Below, in pieces: positions 54,591 to 63,594 of a DNA stretch of 64,000 nucleotides. A program made the translations under genes and the position numbers. The DNA lies in the IMG/VR virus record IMGVR_UViG_3300031521_000056, positions 1-64,000 of that record, one strand, 5' to 3'. Under the pieces are notes generated by a model. That model was not told the DNA's origin. It saw only the letters and a list, made by a program, of their open reading frames with translations, and made no database searches. How positions within the stretch are numbered: position 1 is the stretch's first letter; each line of letters begins with the position of its first letter. This DNA is from a virus.

Positions 54591-54728
54591 TTAATAAAAA
54601 CTACTGATAATTATGTAAAATTCAATGTTTTTTAGTAAGTTTTGGTAAAAGTATTGATAAATTTAGTAACACTTTATTAAGTATTACATAAAATATTAGT
54701 ATAAGAAGTATGAAAGGAAAATTTAAGT

Positions 54729-54893
54729 ATGAATAGACAAACAACATTTTCGTATAAAAATACTACAAAAGATACAGAACTTTACCTAGCAATAAAGAAT
54801 CTTGAAGAAAAATCTGAAACAATAAAAACTATATTATATCAGGTTTTAATTGAAGGAAAAGAACTAAAAACTCCTGAATATCCCCAAAAATAA
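54729..54893 (+). CDS. Small ribbon-helix-helix-like protein
   Basis: The 54-residue product (MNRQTTFSYKNTTKDTELYL, then a helix pair with ETIKTILYQVLIEG) looks like a CopG/Arc-type ribbon-helix-helix DNA-binding protein. A weak AGGAAAA stands before its ATG. It follows tubZ after the terminator and could control copy number or the next operon; this is inference from size and context. Confidence 0.55.
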   Translation: MNRQTTFSYKNTTKDTELYLAIKNLEEKSETIKTILYQVLIEGKELKTPEYPQK

Positions 54894-54995
54894 GCCTACC
54901 CCATCAATGAGTAGACTTTATCCAAATAACTTCGAATGTACGTGTACACTCTAAGTATATGAAAATAAAAAGTAAATTGTTACAAAAATTTAATA

Positions 54996-55073
54996 TTATC
55001 CAAAATAAACTGCAAAACAAGCAACTCCGTATGCGATAGTATATCCTAATGTAATTGCAAATGGTATTGTCAT
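54996..55073 (-). CDS. 25-residue hydrophobic peptide, antisense to the operon
   Basis: MTIPFAITLGYTIAYGVACF and then AVYFG is encoded on the minus strand with a perfect AGGAGTTGA before the ATG at 55073. It is a single hydrophobic helix with no charge, like tiny membrane proteins. It is placed in the gap between the RHH-like gene and the pilin-like gene. Confidence 0.45.
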   Translation of the reverse strand: MTIPFAITLGYTIAYGVACFAVYFG

Positions 55074-55145
55074 AAAATCAACTCCTATAATTTAATATTT
55101 ATAGTCTAACCAAATTCAAAATAATTATTCAGGAGGAATTTATTA

Positions 55146-55550
55146 ATGGAAGTAGTAATGAATCGTACTCAATTTTTAGATTGGAAGTATGGTGGCAAAA
55201 CTACAATCGATATAAAATTAGAAAACTTAGGAATAAAAGATAGTAGAAAATTCGAAAAACAATTAGTAATTGGAATTGCAACAACTTTATTTATAATTAG
55301 TAATCCAACCTATGTTTTTGCAGTTGACCTTGGATCTATTGATGCATTGGGGAATACATTTTTAAATATAATAAGAAAAGTTGGTTATTGGATAGCATTA
55401 ATATCAGCGTTAACAGATATAATTAAAACAGGTATGCGTGGTGGAAATAATACGGCTGAAATAGGAAAAATAATAATGAAATATCTATTGATTTATGCAA
55501 GTTTATACCTTATGCCTTATTTATTTGATTTAGTGAAAGGAGCGTTTTAA
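55146..55550 (+). CDS. VirB2/pilin-like membrane protein
   Basis: The 134-residue protein has a hydrophilic N-terminus, a hydrophobic segment ending in VFA as in a signal or leader (ATTLFIISNPTYVFA), then two hydrophobic helices (VGYWIALISALTDI and IIMKYLLIYASLYLMPYLF) joined by a short basic loop with GMRGG. That is the architecture of VirB2/TrbC-type pilins. AGGAGG stands 9 bases before the ATG at 55146. It is followed at once by a small membrane gene and a VirD4-like ATPase. Confidence 0.6.
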   Translation: MEVVMNRTQFLDWKYGGKTTIDIKLENLGIKDSRKFEKQLVIGIATTLFIISNPTYVFAVDLGSIDALGNTFLNIIRKVGYWIALISALTDIIKTGMRGGNNTAEIGKIIMKYLLIYASLYLMPYLFDLVKGAF

Positions 55551-55551
55551 T

Positions 55552-55749
55552 ATGATAAAGGATTTAATAATTGCAACTTTTAAGGATATAGCCTTGGGAC
55601 TAATAGGTTCATCTTACTGGATATGTTTATTTGTCTGTATGATAGCAATAATTTTCTACATGGCAGGTTCTAAAAAAGCAGGAAGAACTGCAAGTATAAG
55701 TTTTATTGTTTATGTACTATCTCAAGCGATTAAAATGGGGATAAAATAA
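55552..55749 (+). CDS. Small membrane protein of the pilin/ATPase set
   Basis: The 65-residue protein has two hydrophobic segments (IALGLIGSSYWICLFVCMIA and ASISFIVYVLSQAI). It starts one base after the pilin-like stop and overlaps the start of the ATPase gene, so all three are translated as a unit. It may be a VirB3-like partner. Confidence 0.6.
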   Translation: MIKDLIIATFKDIALGLIGSSYWICLFVCMIAIIFYMAGSKKAGRTASISFIVYVLSQAIKMGIK

Positions 55750-58061
55750 TGGAAGTTTTGAAATTAAGTAATTATTTTCAATTAATAAATCCGACTTACA
55801 CATACATTCAAATAATGCCACATAGGAGTATTAGAAATTACAATAGTTCTAATATAGCTAAAGCTATCAGCCATACCTACAAAGCAATAAATAAAAGAGT
55901 GCATAGAGAACAAAAAAAGATATTTTTAGAAACTAATTTCAAAATAAGTTATATTGTAGATATAGTAAAAAATAATGCTAGTTTTTATTTTCTAGTACCA
56001 ACGGTTTATAAATCTATTATATTAGAAAAAATTACAGAAATATGGAATAAATCTACAGTAAAAGAAGTGGAAGAAATACCAACATTTTCATTAAATTCTT
56101 CCACTTACTCACTTAGCTACAAAAAAAATGACTGTTTATCTTTAACTGTTGATAAAAAAAGTAATGAACCTTTAAACTCTATTATTAATGTTATGGATAT
56201 AATGCAGGAACAGGACAAGGTGAGAATAGCTTATAATTTTATGCCCATAACTCAAATTGGTTGGAGAGAACGATATGAAGATATGGAGCAAAAAGTTAAA
56301 GATAGTAAACCATTAGAAAAAAAAGCTACATCATTTGAATTTATAGTAAAAACACTTATAGGAACTGTATTAACCACATTAGATTGTGTACTAGATGTCT
56401 TGAATGATTTTACCGGAGGAAATACTTCTGATAAAGATGTAAGTCTATATAAATCAGTTATGTCTATTCTATCTGAACAAACTACTACATCTAAAGCAAC
56501 TAAATCTAAAAAGGAAGCTACTATTATCAATACTCAAATTGCAGTTATCTCTGAAAGTATTGATAGAACTAGACAAGAGAATAATGCTTTAAGTGTAAAT
56601 CAAGCATTTCATGTGTTAGATGAAGATAATGAATTAGTATACAAAAAAGTTAAAAATAATATAAACATAGAAGACTACGATTTTAAAACAGATATATCTA
56701 TGTGTAGTAGTGATGAATGTCAAAACTTTATTCAAATACCAGCAGATACATTATTAAAAGATTATAAAATTGACCATATAGAAAATACAGAAACCGAAGT
56801 TCCTTTGGAATTAAGACAAGGTATAATGTGTATAGGAGATAATATTTGTAAGGGTATACCTCAAAAAGCTTATATATCTACGGATAAAGATTTCCGAAAT
56901 TTAACTTTATGTATAATTGCACCAACTAGAAGTGGAAAAACTAACTTATTAAAAAATTTAGCAAGAGATTCTATAATTGGAGGAGAATGCGTTATATTAT
57001 TTGATTTCTGTGGAGAGTGCGAATTTTCTCAGGATGTTACAAATATTATAGATAAAAATAAAATTTTAAATATTGATTTATCAGATTTCAATAAACTACA
57101 GGGTTTAGGATTCAATGAACTATTTACTAATAGTAATGATAAATTTGAAATATATAAAAGTGCTAAAATGCAAACATCACAATTGGTAAGCTATATCAAT
57201 TCTATTAATATTAATAGTGAATTAGAACCGAGAATGAATAGATATTTGAAGGCTTCATCATTAATTGTATTTATTCAAAAAGGTAGTATTAAAGATGTAT
57301 TTAATGTGTTAGAAAACTATAAAATTAGAGAACATTTTGTGAACAAAATACCAAAGAATCAATTAGAAAATTTAGAAGAATATATTTTGGCATTACAAGA
57401 ATTAGATGATAAAAGTAGGGGTACTAAAGCTGATCCATCTGAAGTAATTGGAACTAAGATTTCATTTATTCAAGGCATATTAAACCGACTAGATACTATT
57501 AAAAGCAATACCTATATGGAATTAATGTTAAAACAGGATTGTAGTCATAATATTAATCTAATAAAAGAAATACAAAAACCACAATTGATATGTCTTAGAA
57601 TGCCAGAGACAATGTTTAGTACTGATGAAGAGCGTGATGTATATTGTAATTATTGGATGAATAAAATTTGGGGAGCATTACAACAACGTCATTCTATCAT
57701 AAAGGAAGAAGACAGAATTAAGGTAAATTTATTCTTTGATGAATTATATCAAGTTCCTACAACTCAAACATTCCTTAAAACTAAGCTTAATCAAATAGCA
57801 AAGAAGACATGTAAACCTATCATAAGTTGTCATTCACTTGAGCAAATAAAATATATTAGACCAGAATTAAAGAGTGCAAATACAAGTTATATGCTAATTG
57901 CAGGATGTACTAAGGAAAATTATTATGAAATGAAAGAGGAGCTTGATCCTTATGAATTAGAAGATTTAGAGAGTTTAAAAAGATACCATAGTTTAAATCT
58001 TATAAAGACAAGTGATGGATATGCTAAATTTATAACTAAGTTGCCATCAAAGATAGGATAA
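55749..58061 (+). CDS. VirD4/TraG-like ATPase
   Basis: The 770-residue protein has a Walker A APTRSGKT (residues 391-398), a LFDFCGE segment and a Walker B LFFDELYQ with Asp664, followed by a CHSLEQI-type sensor region. This is the HerA/FtsK/VirD4 coupling-protein arrangement. The N-terminal 250 residues are not obviously membrane-spanning and may bind the membrane via its partners. It could pump DNA or protein through a conjugation-like or secretion complex. No relaxase is visible in the window. Confidence 0.75.
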   Translation: MEVLKLSNYFQLINPTYTYIQIMPHRSIRNYNSSNIAKAISHTYKAINKRVHREQKKIFLETNFKISYIVDIVKNNASFYFLVPTVYKSIILEKITEIWNKSTVKEVEEIPTFSLNSSTYSLSYKKNDCLSLTVDKKSNEPLNSIINVMDIMQEQDKVRIAYNFMPITQIGWRERYEDMEQKVKDSKPLEKKATSFEFIVKTLIGTVLTTLDCVLDVLNDFTGGNTSDKDVSLYKSVMSILSEQTTTSKATKSKKEATIINTQIAVISESIDRTRQENNALSVNQAFHVLDEDNELVYKKVKNNINIEDYDFKTDISMCSSDECQNFIQIPADTLLKDYKIDHIENTETEVPLELRQGIMCIGDNICKGIPQKAYISTDKDFRNLTLCIIAPTRSGKTNLLKNLARDSIIGGECVILFDFCGECEFSQDVTNIIDKNKILNIDLSDFNKLQGLGFNELFTNSNDKFEIYKSAKMQTSQLVSYINSININSELEPRMNRYLKASSLIVFIQKGSIKDVFNVLENYKIREHFVNKIPKNQLENLEEYILALQELDDKSRGTKADPSEVIGTKISFIQGILNRLDTIKSNTYMELMLKQDCSHNINLIKEIQKPQLICLRMPETMFSTDEERDVYCNYWMNKIWGALQQRHSIIKEEDRIKVNLFFDELYQVPTTQTFLKTKLNQIAKKTCKPIISCHSLEQIKYIRPELKSANTSYMLIAGCTKENYYEMKEELDPYELEDLESLKRYHSLNLIKTSDGYAKFITKLPSKIG

Positions 58062-58139
58062 AATAGTTTTTAATAACTTGAATATTACATTAATTTATTA
58101 CACAAGATAACAATATCATAAACGAAAGAAGGTTTTTAT

Positions 58140-58313
58140 ATGAGTGGTAGTATAGTAATGTTTGATGCTTTTAAAAGAGATTTTCAAAAAGCTTATCCAA
58201 ATGAAGAATTTAAAATTGACGATGTAGATAAAATGAATCAAGTAATTGAAAATTTGTATCATACTCAAAATTATGAAATAGATAATGAATATCATGTACT
58301 AGAATTATACTAA
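58140..58313 (+). CDS. Small acidic protein
   Basis: The 57-residue product MSGSIVMFDAFKRDFQKAYP, rich in Asp and Glu, follows the ATPase gene with GAAAGAAGG before its ATG. It has no recognised motif. It may be the last gene of the plus-strand operon. Confidence 0.5.
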   Translation: MSGSIVMFDAFKRDFQKAYPNEEFKIDDVDKMNQVIENLYHTQNYEIDNEYHVLELY

Positions 58314-58770
58314 ATAAATGATAACCTAGTGTAGTATATATAGGTACTTAGATTCTAATTTTTAAAATATACCCCTCCCTATATTGGACTCGGTCATACG
58401 TCATATATTAATTCTAAATGGTATTATTTTCTTATAGTAATACTTGGAGTTATTGTATATAATTTAAGTGTGTAGATTATACTATTCTCAATTACTTTTT
58501 TGTTTTTAATATTTTAGATATATTAACCACTAACCCTTATTAAGAAACTGTCTTTAACTTTTATTAGTTTGAGATGGTTTCTTTTTTGTTTGAATTATTT
58601 ATTTGAAATATAGAATTTAGACAGGCTTATACATTGAATGTAAGTAGGGTATTTTGAATTTTAGGTAATAGTAGTTGCGTTTAAATTTAAAGTGGGAGAA
58701 TTGACGAGAGAGTGATTAGAATTTATATTGGAAATTTTTATGGATTTATGTTAGATGAATTAGTACGTTT
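58314..58770 (+). other. Intergenic region with operon terminator
   Basis: No gene is visible. AAGAAAC-TG-TCT pairs with AGA-TG-GTTTCTT (58542-58583) and is followed by a T-run, a terminator for the plus-strand operon. Confidence 0.6.
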
Positions 58771-58771
58771 A

Positions 58772-58877
58772 AACAAATTAATATAAATAGTTGACACACT
58801 ATGGTAAAAGTTGTAATATAATAGACGGACAAGATTTCTATTTGTTCAAAAAAGGTTTTTACAACTTAATAAATTAA
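58772..58877 (+). promoter_or_regulatory. Double-box promoter of the large nuclease gene
   Basis: Box (58772-58781), 9 bases, TTGACA (58791-58796), 17 bases, TAATAT (58814-58819), then AAGTTGTAA/TTACAACTT inverted repeats and a second box (58868-58877). Confidence 0.8.
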
Positions 58878-58906
58878 TATAAATAATAAAGAAAGAGAGT
58901 GGTTAA

Positions 58907-60589
58907 ATGAAGGACAAGCAAATTGAGTTAGACGGTGTTATTATTCCTTATTGTGAGGAAGGAGGTGAGAAATGGTATCCGATTAAGTATGTAGTAGAGC
59001 AATTTCTATTAAAAAGTTATAATCCTACTATTTTAAAAAATAAACACGAGTATTATGTGAAAAGATATATTATTGATTATACTTTTAAAGGTACAAGCCC
59101 ACAAGAGACTAATTGTATGAATAAAGATGGTTGGATTAAATATTTGAGTGAATGTAAATTAAATAAGAATAAGGATATTAACAAATTAAAAAGACATAAT
59201 ATATTTTGTGATTATATTGGATGCGAGAATAAATATGATATAGTTAGAAAAGTTGAATATGATGATTACATGAAATACTGTATTGAAGAATATATGTCTG
59301 AACATATTAATGAAGATATAAAATGGTATACTTGTGTTAAATGTGAGAGAAAGTTTCCCTTAGATAATAAATTCTTTCTTCCAGATGATAGGGTAGATGA
59401 TGGTTATACTCATAGATGTAAGAATTGCAAAACTAGTACATATCCTATTATATGTAATAACTCATATGTTAGAAATATCTATAAAGCGTTTGGTAATGAT
59501 GGATTTAATATATATAAACAAGACATAATAAAATTTTATAATACATATTGCCATAATAAATCTTTTGAATTTAAAGGTAGTCTTGATAATGAATTAAAAA
59601 TAATACAATGGTATTATGATAATAATTTAATAAATAAGGAACAATTACATAAAGATTATATAACAAATTACTTTAATTTTAAATTTTATAAAATTGACAA
59701 TATAAAATTGAACAAACTCATTAGCAATAATGATTGCAAAAATAGACCTTGGTCATATCCTAATTATACAATTGACAAGTTATCATTTGATGAGGGGAAA
59801 GATATATTTGAGAGATACATTAAAGAAAATAATGTACATATTGATGATATATTAACATTTAAAGATTATGAAAAACTACTAATGGGAGCAAAGTTAGCTC
59901 AATTTACTGGTGGTAATTGGACAGCCTTAGAATTTATTGTTAAATATTATAATAATAAATTTGCAGGATATAAATTTATATTGAAGTCAACTAATTATTA
60001 TAAAAACAAAGGCAATATGATTTTTGATATGAAATATTATATAGAGAAAGATTTAAATATTCCGATAGATAAAATACCTTTGTATGTTACAAAGTCAGCA
60101 TTACATCAAAATGCCAGCCCTTTATATTACGCTTTATATAAGAAAAAAAGTTATAATACTTTATTTGATTGGATTAATGATTGCTATCCTAATAAATTTA
60201 TAGAATTGGACTTTAATGTAAATCCATATAGAAGTAACTTTGATAGTTTAGAAGAAGCTCAAGTAGATGAACAGATAAGAAGTAAATTGGGTAATATAAT
60301 ACATAATGAACGAAATAGACCAGATACTATAATCATTAATGGAATGACTCCAGATTGGATAGTTTGCTTAAATAAAGGTACGTATCTTGTAGAGTACTGG
60401 GGAATGTATAATAATAGTGATATTAGTAAATCTACGGGAGTTCAGTATTATATGGATAAAATGAAAAAGAAATATATAAAATATGGAGAATTGATGAAAG
60501 TAGGGTATAAACATTTATACATATATCCATATGATTTAAAATGTGGGTTTCAAGGATTGCACAAAAAATTAGATTCTATAATAAATTAA
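58907..60589 (+). CDS. Large nuclease-like protein with zinc finger
   Basis: The 560-residue protein has a zinc-type CVKCERKFPLDNKFF with CKNC (about residues 143-180), a helical central region, and a C-terminal VSR/EDxHD-like nuclease pattern (TPDWIVCLNKGTYLVEYWGM with a following YIYPYDLK). The N-terminal 130 residues resemble a phage BRO/KilA-type or HTH module. It may be another homing-type endonuclease. Its double-box promoter marks it as part of the phage regulon although it is on the plus strand. Confidence 0.6.
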   Translation: MKDKQIELDGVIIPYCEEGGEKWYPIKYVVEQFLLKSYNPTILKNKHEYYVKRYIIDYTFKGTSPQETNCMNKDGWIKYLSECKLNKNKDINKLKRHNIFCDYIGCENKYDIVRKVEYDDYMKYCIEEYMSEHINEDIKWYTCVKCERKFPLDNKFFLPDDRVDDGYTHRCKNCKTSTYPIICNNSYVRNIYKAFGNDGFNIYKQDIIKFYNTYCHNKSFEFKGSLDNELKIIQWYYDNNLINKEQLHKDYITNYFNFKFYKIDNIKLNKLISNNDCKNRPWSYPNYTIDKLSFDEGKDIFERYIKENNVHIDDILTFKDYEKLLMGAKLAQFTGGNWTALEFIVKYYNNKFAGYKFILKSTNYYKNKGNMIFDMKYYIEKDLNIPIDKIPLYVTKSALHQNASPLYYALYKKKSYNTLFDWINDCYPNKFIELDFNVNPYRSNFDSLEEAQVDEQIRSKLGNIIHNERNRPDTIIINGMTPDWIVCLNKGTYLVEYWGMYNNSDISKSTGVQYYMDKMKKKYIKYGELMKVGYKHLYIYPYDLKCGFQGLHKKLDSIIN

Positions 60590-60608
60590 AATATATAAAT
60601 TGGAAATT

Positions 60609-60650
60609 AGAGATGTACGATAAGGACAAGTAGTGCGTCTCTTTTTATTG
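60609..60650 (+). terminator. Terminator of the nuclease gene
   Basis: AGAGATG pairs with CGTCTCT (one wobble) and is followed by TTTTTATTG. Confidence 0.8.
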
Positions 60651-61380
60651 TATGTAAATAATTGGTCTTAGGCTTGTGATATCAATAGGTTAAGGGTAGT
60701 TAATGCGTATTTAAGATTACTTATATTTATAAGTTTGTTAGTATGTATCGTTCTATAGGTTGGTATGACTTGGTTCGAGGATTATCTAATAGATAATATG
60801 TTCAAATTTTTAATTTTTAAATAGTTCAACATGTTGGTATGACAAGCCTCGACGATTGCTTTAACGATGTTAAAAATGGTTAATGTTCGTGTTTTTATGC
60901 TATCGTCAAAATCCAACCTCCATATCCGACATAATGTGATGTGGCACTATTACGTTCAGCAAATGAACACTAAAATGTAAAACACGCCCCCCTATACCTA
61001 TAAGCATACAAACCAGCACAATTATATCCAATAAACCACACAACTAAACCATAAAAATACCACTTTTTAGCACATTAAAACCTGCAAAGCTAGTCATACA
61101 AACGGTTACAAACCAACTTCACTAAATGTATATTTAATATAGTACATATATAACTTGTTTGCATATAATTACTGATTTATGTTAGATATTATCATGCTCA
61201 TATTGTATCAAATGTTACATATCTATTCTTAAAATCAATCTTTTATCTACTCATACGATAGGGAACTGGTCAAGGTCTGATTTTTAAAATACGAACTATT
61301 ATTGAATTTACTGGTTTATTTTTCGTTTTAAAGCAACTGAGGTTGTTATAACACTTATAGTATATCACAATACATATAAA
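60651..61380. other. Non-coding region with direct repeats and hairpins
   Basis: No gene longer than about 60 codons is credible. Two imperfect 25-base repeats that start GTTGGTATGAC lie at 60759 and 60833, and GACGAT/ATCGTC forms a stem (60851-60907). It could be an RNA or an old mobile remnant. Confidence 0.4.
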
Positions 61381-62240
61381 GTATAACATATATAAACATT
61401 CAACAACAAACTGTATAATATAAACACTAATACAATGCCATTAATATATCATACACAACTACAATAGTATACACTAAACAAACCATAACTAACATAAAGT
61501 ATACAATATTAACGATATTCAATCTATTAGTATAACATATATAATTAAATAGTATATCACATATAAAACTATATAAACTAATAAGAATATCATAATGCAA
61601 CTAACATCTAGAAACTATATTGAATAACTATCTATATAAAGCAGTAATAACAATATGATACCATTGTATTATAGTAATATCTATTATAACAATCCTAACA
61701 AACTCATACAACGCTTATATATTAACACTTATAATTGCATTACTAACAACGTTATAACCTAACATAAAGACTATATAAGGCATAACTTATTAATAACTAA
61801 CAATGCAATATTATATAAGTGTCTAATATATATTAACTGGAATGAATACATATTATAAGTAAGTAACTAATATATCAGGATCAATTATAAAACCATTTTA
61901 GAACTCTTATGCATCAACATAGTAAACTACTATACAATACAATAGAACTTATAGCAATACTATATAATGAAACTATATATCTATAATCTATACTAACATA
62001 TATAAGAACTACAAATGATATAAGTATAGAATAAGATTATATAACCAACTAACTATATAACAATACAATTGCATAACTAAAGTAGTATAACGTCATATAA
62101 ACTCTAATAGCTATATTATATTGGAACTAATAGAGTATTAATATAATTATATTATAAAACCAGTTTAACGGCTTATATAATCCATTAGAGCTATTATAAA
62201 AGATAATACAAATAAACTATATAAATGTAACTATAATAAA
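61381..62240. other. Stop-dense, TATA-rich stretch lacking A- or T-runs
   Basis: The segment is full of TATA, ATATA and ACTA but almost free of runs of four or more A or T, unlike the rest of the window. Stops are frequent in all frames. It may be a structural, origin-like or packaging-related region; no specific function can be assigned. Confidence 0.5.
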
Positions 62241-62297
62241 TATTAAATAAGTTCAAAAATATATTTTAAATAAATTAAGAAAACTATAAAAAAGGTA

Positions 62298-62326
62298 TTG
62301 ACGATATAAACAAATTAATATATAAT
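62298..62326 (+). promoter_or_regulatory. Promoter of the structured leader RNA
   Basis: TTGACG (62298-62303), 17 bases, TATAAT (62321-62326), with a box inside the spacer (62309-62318). Confidence 0.8.
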
Positions 62327-62332
62327 AATAGA

Positions 62333-62640
62333 TGTAGACAAGATATAAGTTAACCACTTGTAAAAAATAATCTCTCAAGTGTGTAAGAGTTACATAGCAG
62401 TTTTAGGCTTTCTTAAACAAAAAAGCTATAGTTTTTAGAATAACGGTTTTAACTGAAAAAACCATTTCTGGACAGGAGACCAGAATAAGCTATCCTACTA
62501 GACCGAACAAAAATGAGTTATATGAGGTGAGTCCGAGACGTGAACTTATATAGTCTAGTATAAAATAAAACAAGCGTGTCAAGGGTATTAGATACGAATG
62601 CCAGTTAAGATAGTGGTTAGAAACTTAACAATAATACCAA
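62333..62640 (+). ncRNA. Multi-helix leader RNA
   Basis: About 310 bases downstream of a strong promoter can form at least seven perfect stems: CACTTG/CAAGTG (62355, 62376), ATAGC/GCTAT (62394, 62425), GGTTTT/AAAACC (62445, 62458), TTCTGG/CCAGAA (62466, 62480), ACTAGAC/GTCTAGT (62497, 62553), GGTATTA/TAATACC (62584, 62632) enclosing GTTAAG/CTTAAC (62604, 62624). It ends before a box and the 83-residue gene. I cannot match it to a named RNA family. Confidence 0.65.
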
Positions 62641-62681
62641 ACTTAAAACAAATTAACATGAAGTAAAAGAGGTTATATGGT

Positions 62682-62933
62682 ATGAGTATGGCAAAATACT
62701 GTAAAGATAATAACATGACTAAAGAAGAGTATAAGAACTTTAATAACAATATTGAATCAACTGCAAGAGCTATAAGAAACCAATTAACTTATAATGGTGG
62801 AATCTATTATAATGTTAGTGAGTTGTTTAACTGGAATGTTAATGAGGATATAAAGTATTTTATAATACAAGAATTAAAAGAATTGGACATTGAATTCTTT
62901 AATGATAATACTTTATATAGAGTATGTGAATAG
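62682..62933 (+). CDS. Small protein after the leader RNA
   Basis: The 83-residue protein (MSMAKYCKDNNMTKEEYK, then a mixed alpha/beta core) has no recognised family. The ATG at 62682 follows a weak AGAGGTT. A box stands 26 bases upstream, and the long structured leader precedes it. Confidence 0.55.
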   Translation: MSMAKYCKDNNMTKEEYKNFNNNIESTARAIRNQLTYNGGIYYNVSELFNWNVNEDIKYFIIQELKELDIEFFNDNTLYRVCE

Positions 62934-62944
62934 TATATAATTAA

Positions 62945-63032
62945 AACAAATTAAAAGAACTAAAAATAAATAGCTTGACTTCAATATCCATATAGTATAA
63001 TATAAGAGATAAGAAGTACATAAACAAATTAA
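62945..63032 (+). promoter_or_regulatory. Double-box promoter of the 84-residue gene
   Basis: Box (62945-62954), 20 bases, TTGACT (62975-62980), 17 bases, TAATAT (62998-63003), then a second box (63023-63032) before GAAAGGAAG. Confidence 0.75.
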
Positions 63033-63055
63033 CGGAATGAAAGGAAGTTTTTAAA

Positions 63056-63310
63056 ATGAATAAAAAAGAATTAATTAGCAAAATCCAAAAAGGTGATAAT
63101 GTTTTAATAGACTATACAAAAGAACTTTTAAAATTTGAAGATGAAGAAGATTTACAAGAAGACGAAACTAAGAAATTAGCTTTAGTGTTAGAAGTTAATG
63201 AAGATAAAATCAAATTTCAAGATTCAAGTAGTCCATATCCATTTGAAATGACTGTAAAATATTTATTAAATAGTGAATTAAAACTAGAAGTAATAGAAAA
63301 TATAAAATAA
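63056..63310 (+). CDS. Small acidic protein, 84 residues
   Basis: The protein begins MNKKELISKIQKGDNVLIDY and has a basic-acidic mixed core with a beta-rich SSPYPFEMTVKYLL. Function unknown. Start follows AAAGGAAG; the next gene follows after a short gap, so they are probably co-transcribed. Confidence 0.55.
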   Translation: MNKKELISKIQKGDNVLIDYTKELLKFEDEEDLQEDETKKLALVLEVNEDKIKFQDSSSPYPFEMTVKYLLNSELKLEVIENIK

Positions 63311-63360
63311 AGCTACCTACTAGTTTTAGAGGTTAAGGCAGTTGAAAGGAATTGATTAAG

Positions 63361-63594
63361 ATGATTAATGAATCAATTAAAAATCAAATTAAGAAAGTAT
63401 TAAACAGAGCTGAAAATAAGGGGTATGACTTAAATAAAATCACTTACAAAATTAATTCTATAGGCAATATAATTATGACTATACCACGTATATATCATAA
63501 AGGTGTGATGAATTTTACTATATTTAAGGATGGTTCAATAGCAGGTGGTTTTTTCAATGAAACTGACTTAAAACCAATTGAAATTAAATTTTAA
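63361..63594 (+). CDS. Small protein, 77 residues
   Basis: MINESIKNQIKKVLNRAENK, then a beta-rich region (YKINSIGNIIMTIPRIYH, IFKDGSIAGGFFN) that could be a small beta-sheet fold. The ATG at 63361 is 10 bases from AAGGA; a TTG nine bases upstream is too close. Function unknown. Confidence 0.55.
   Translation: MINESIKNQIKKVLNRAENKGYDLNKITYKINSIGNIIMTIPRIYHKGVMNFTIFKDGSIAGGFFNETDLKPIEIKF

Noticed and set aside
58090-58099. TTAATTTATT after the ATPase gene as another box
   Set aside because: It points against the plus-strand genes and has no promoter or ribosome binding site in the right place, so chance in AT-rich DNA is likely.
61381-62240. tRNA genes or a tRNA array in the non-coding region
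   Set aside because: No cloverleaf, GGTTCRA T-loop or CCA-type end was found; the sequence has almost no G/C stems.
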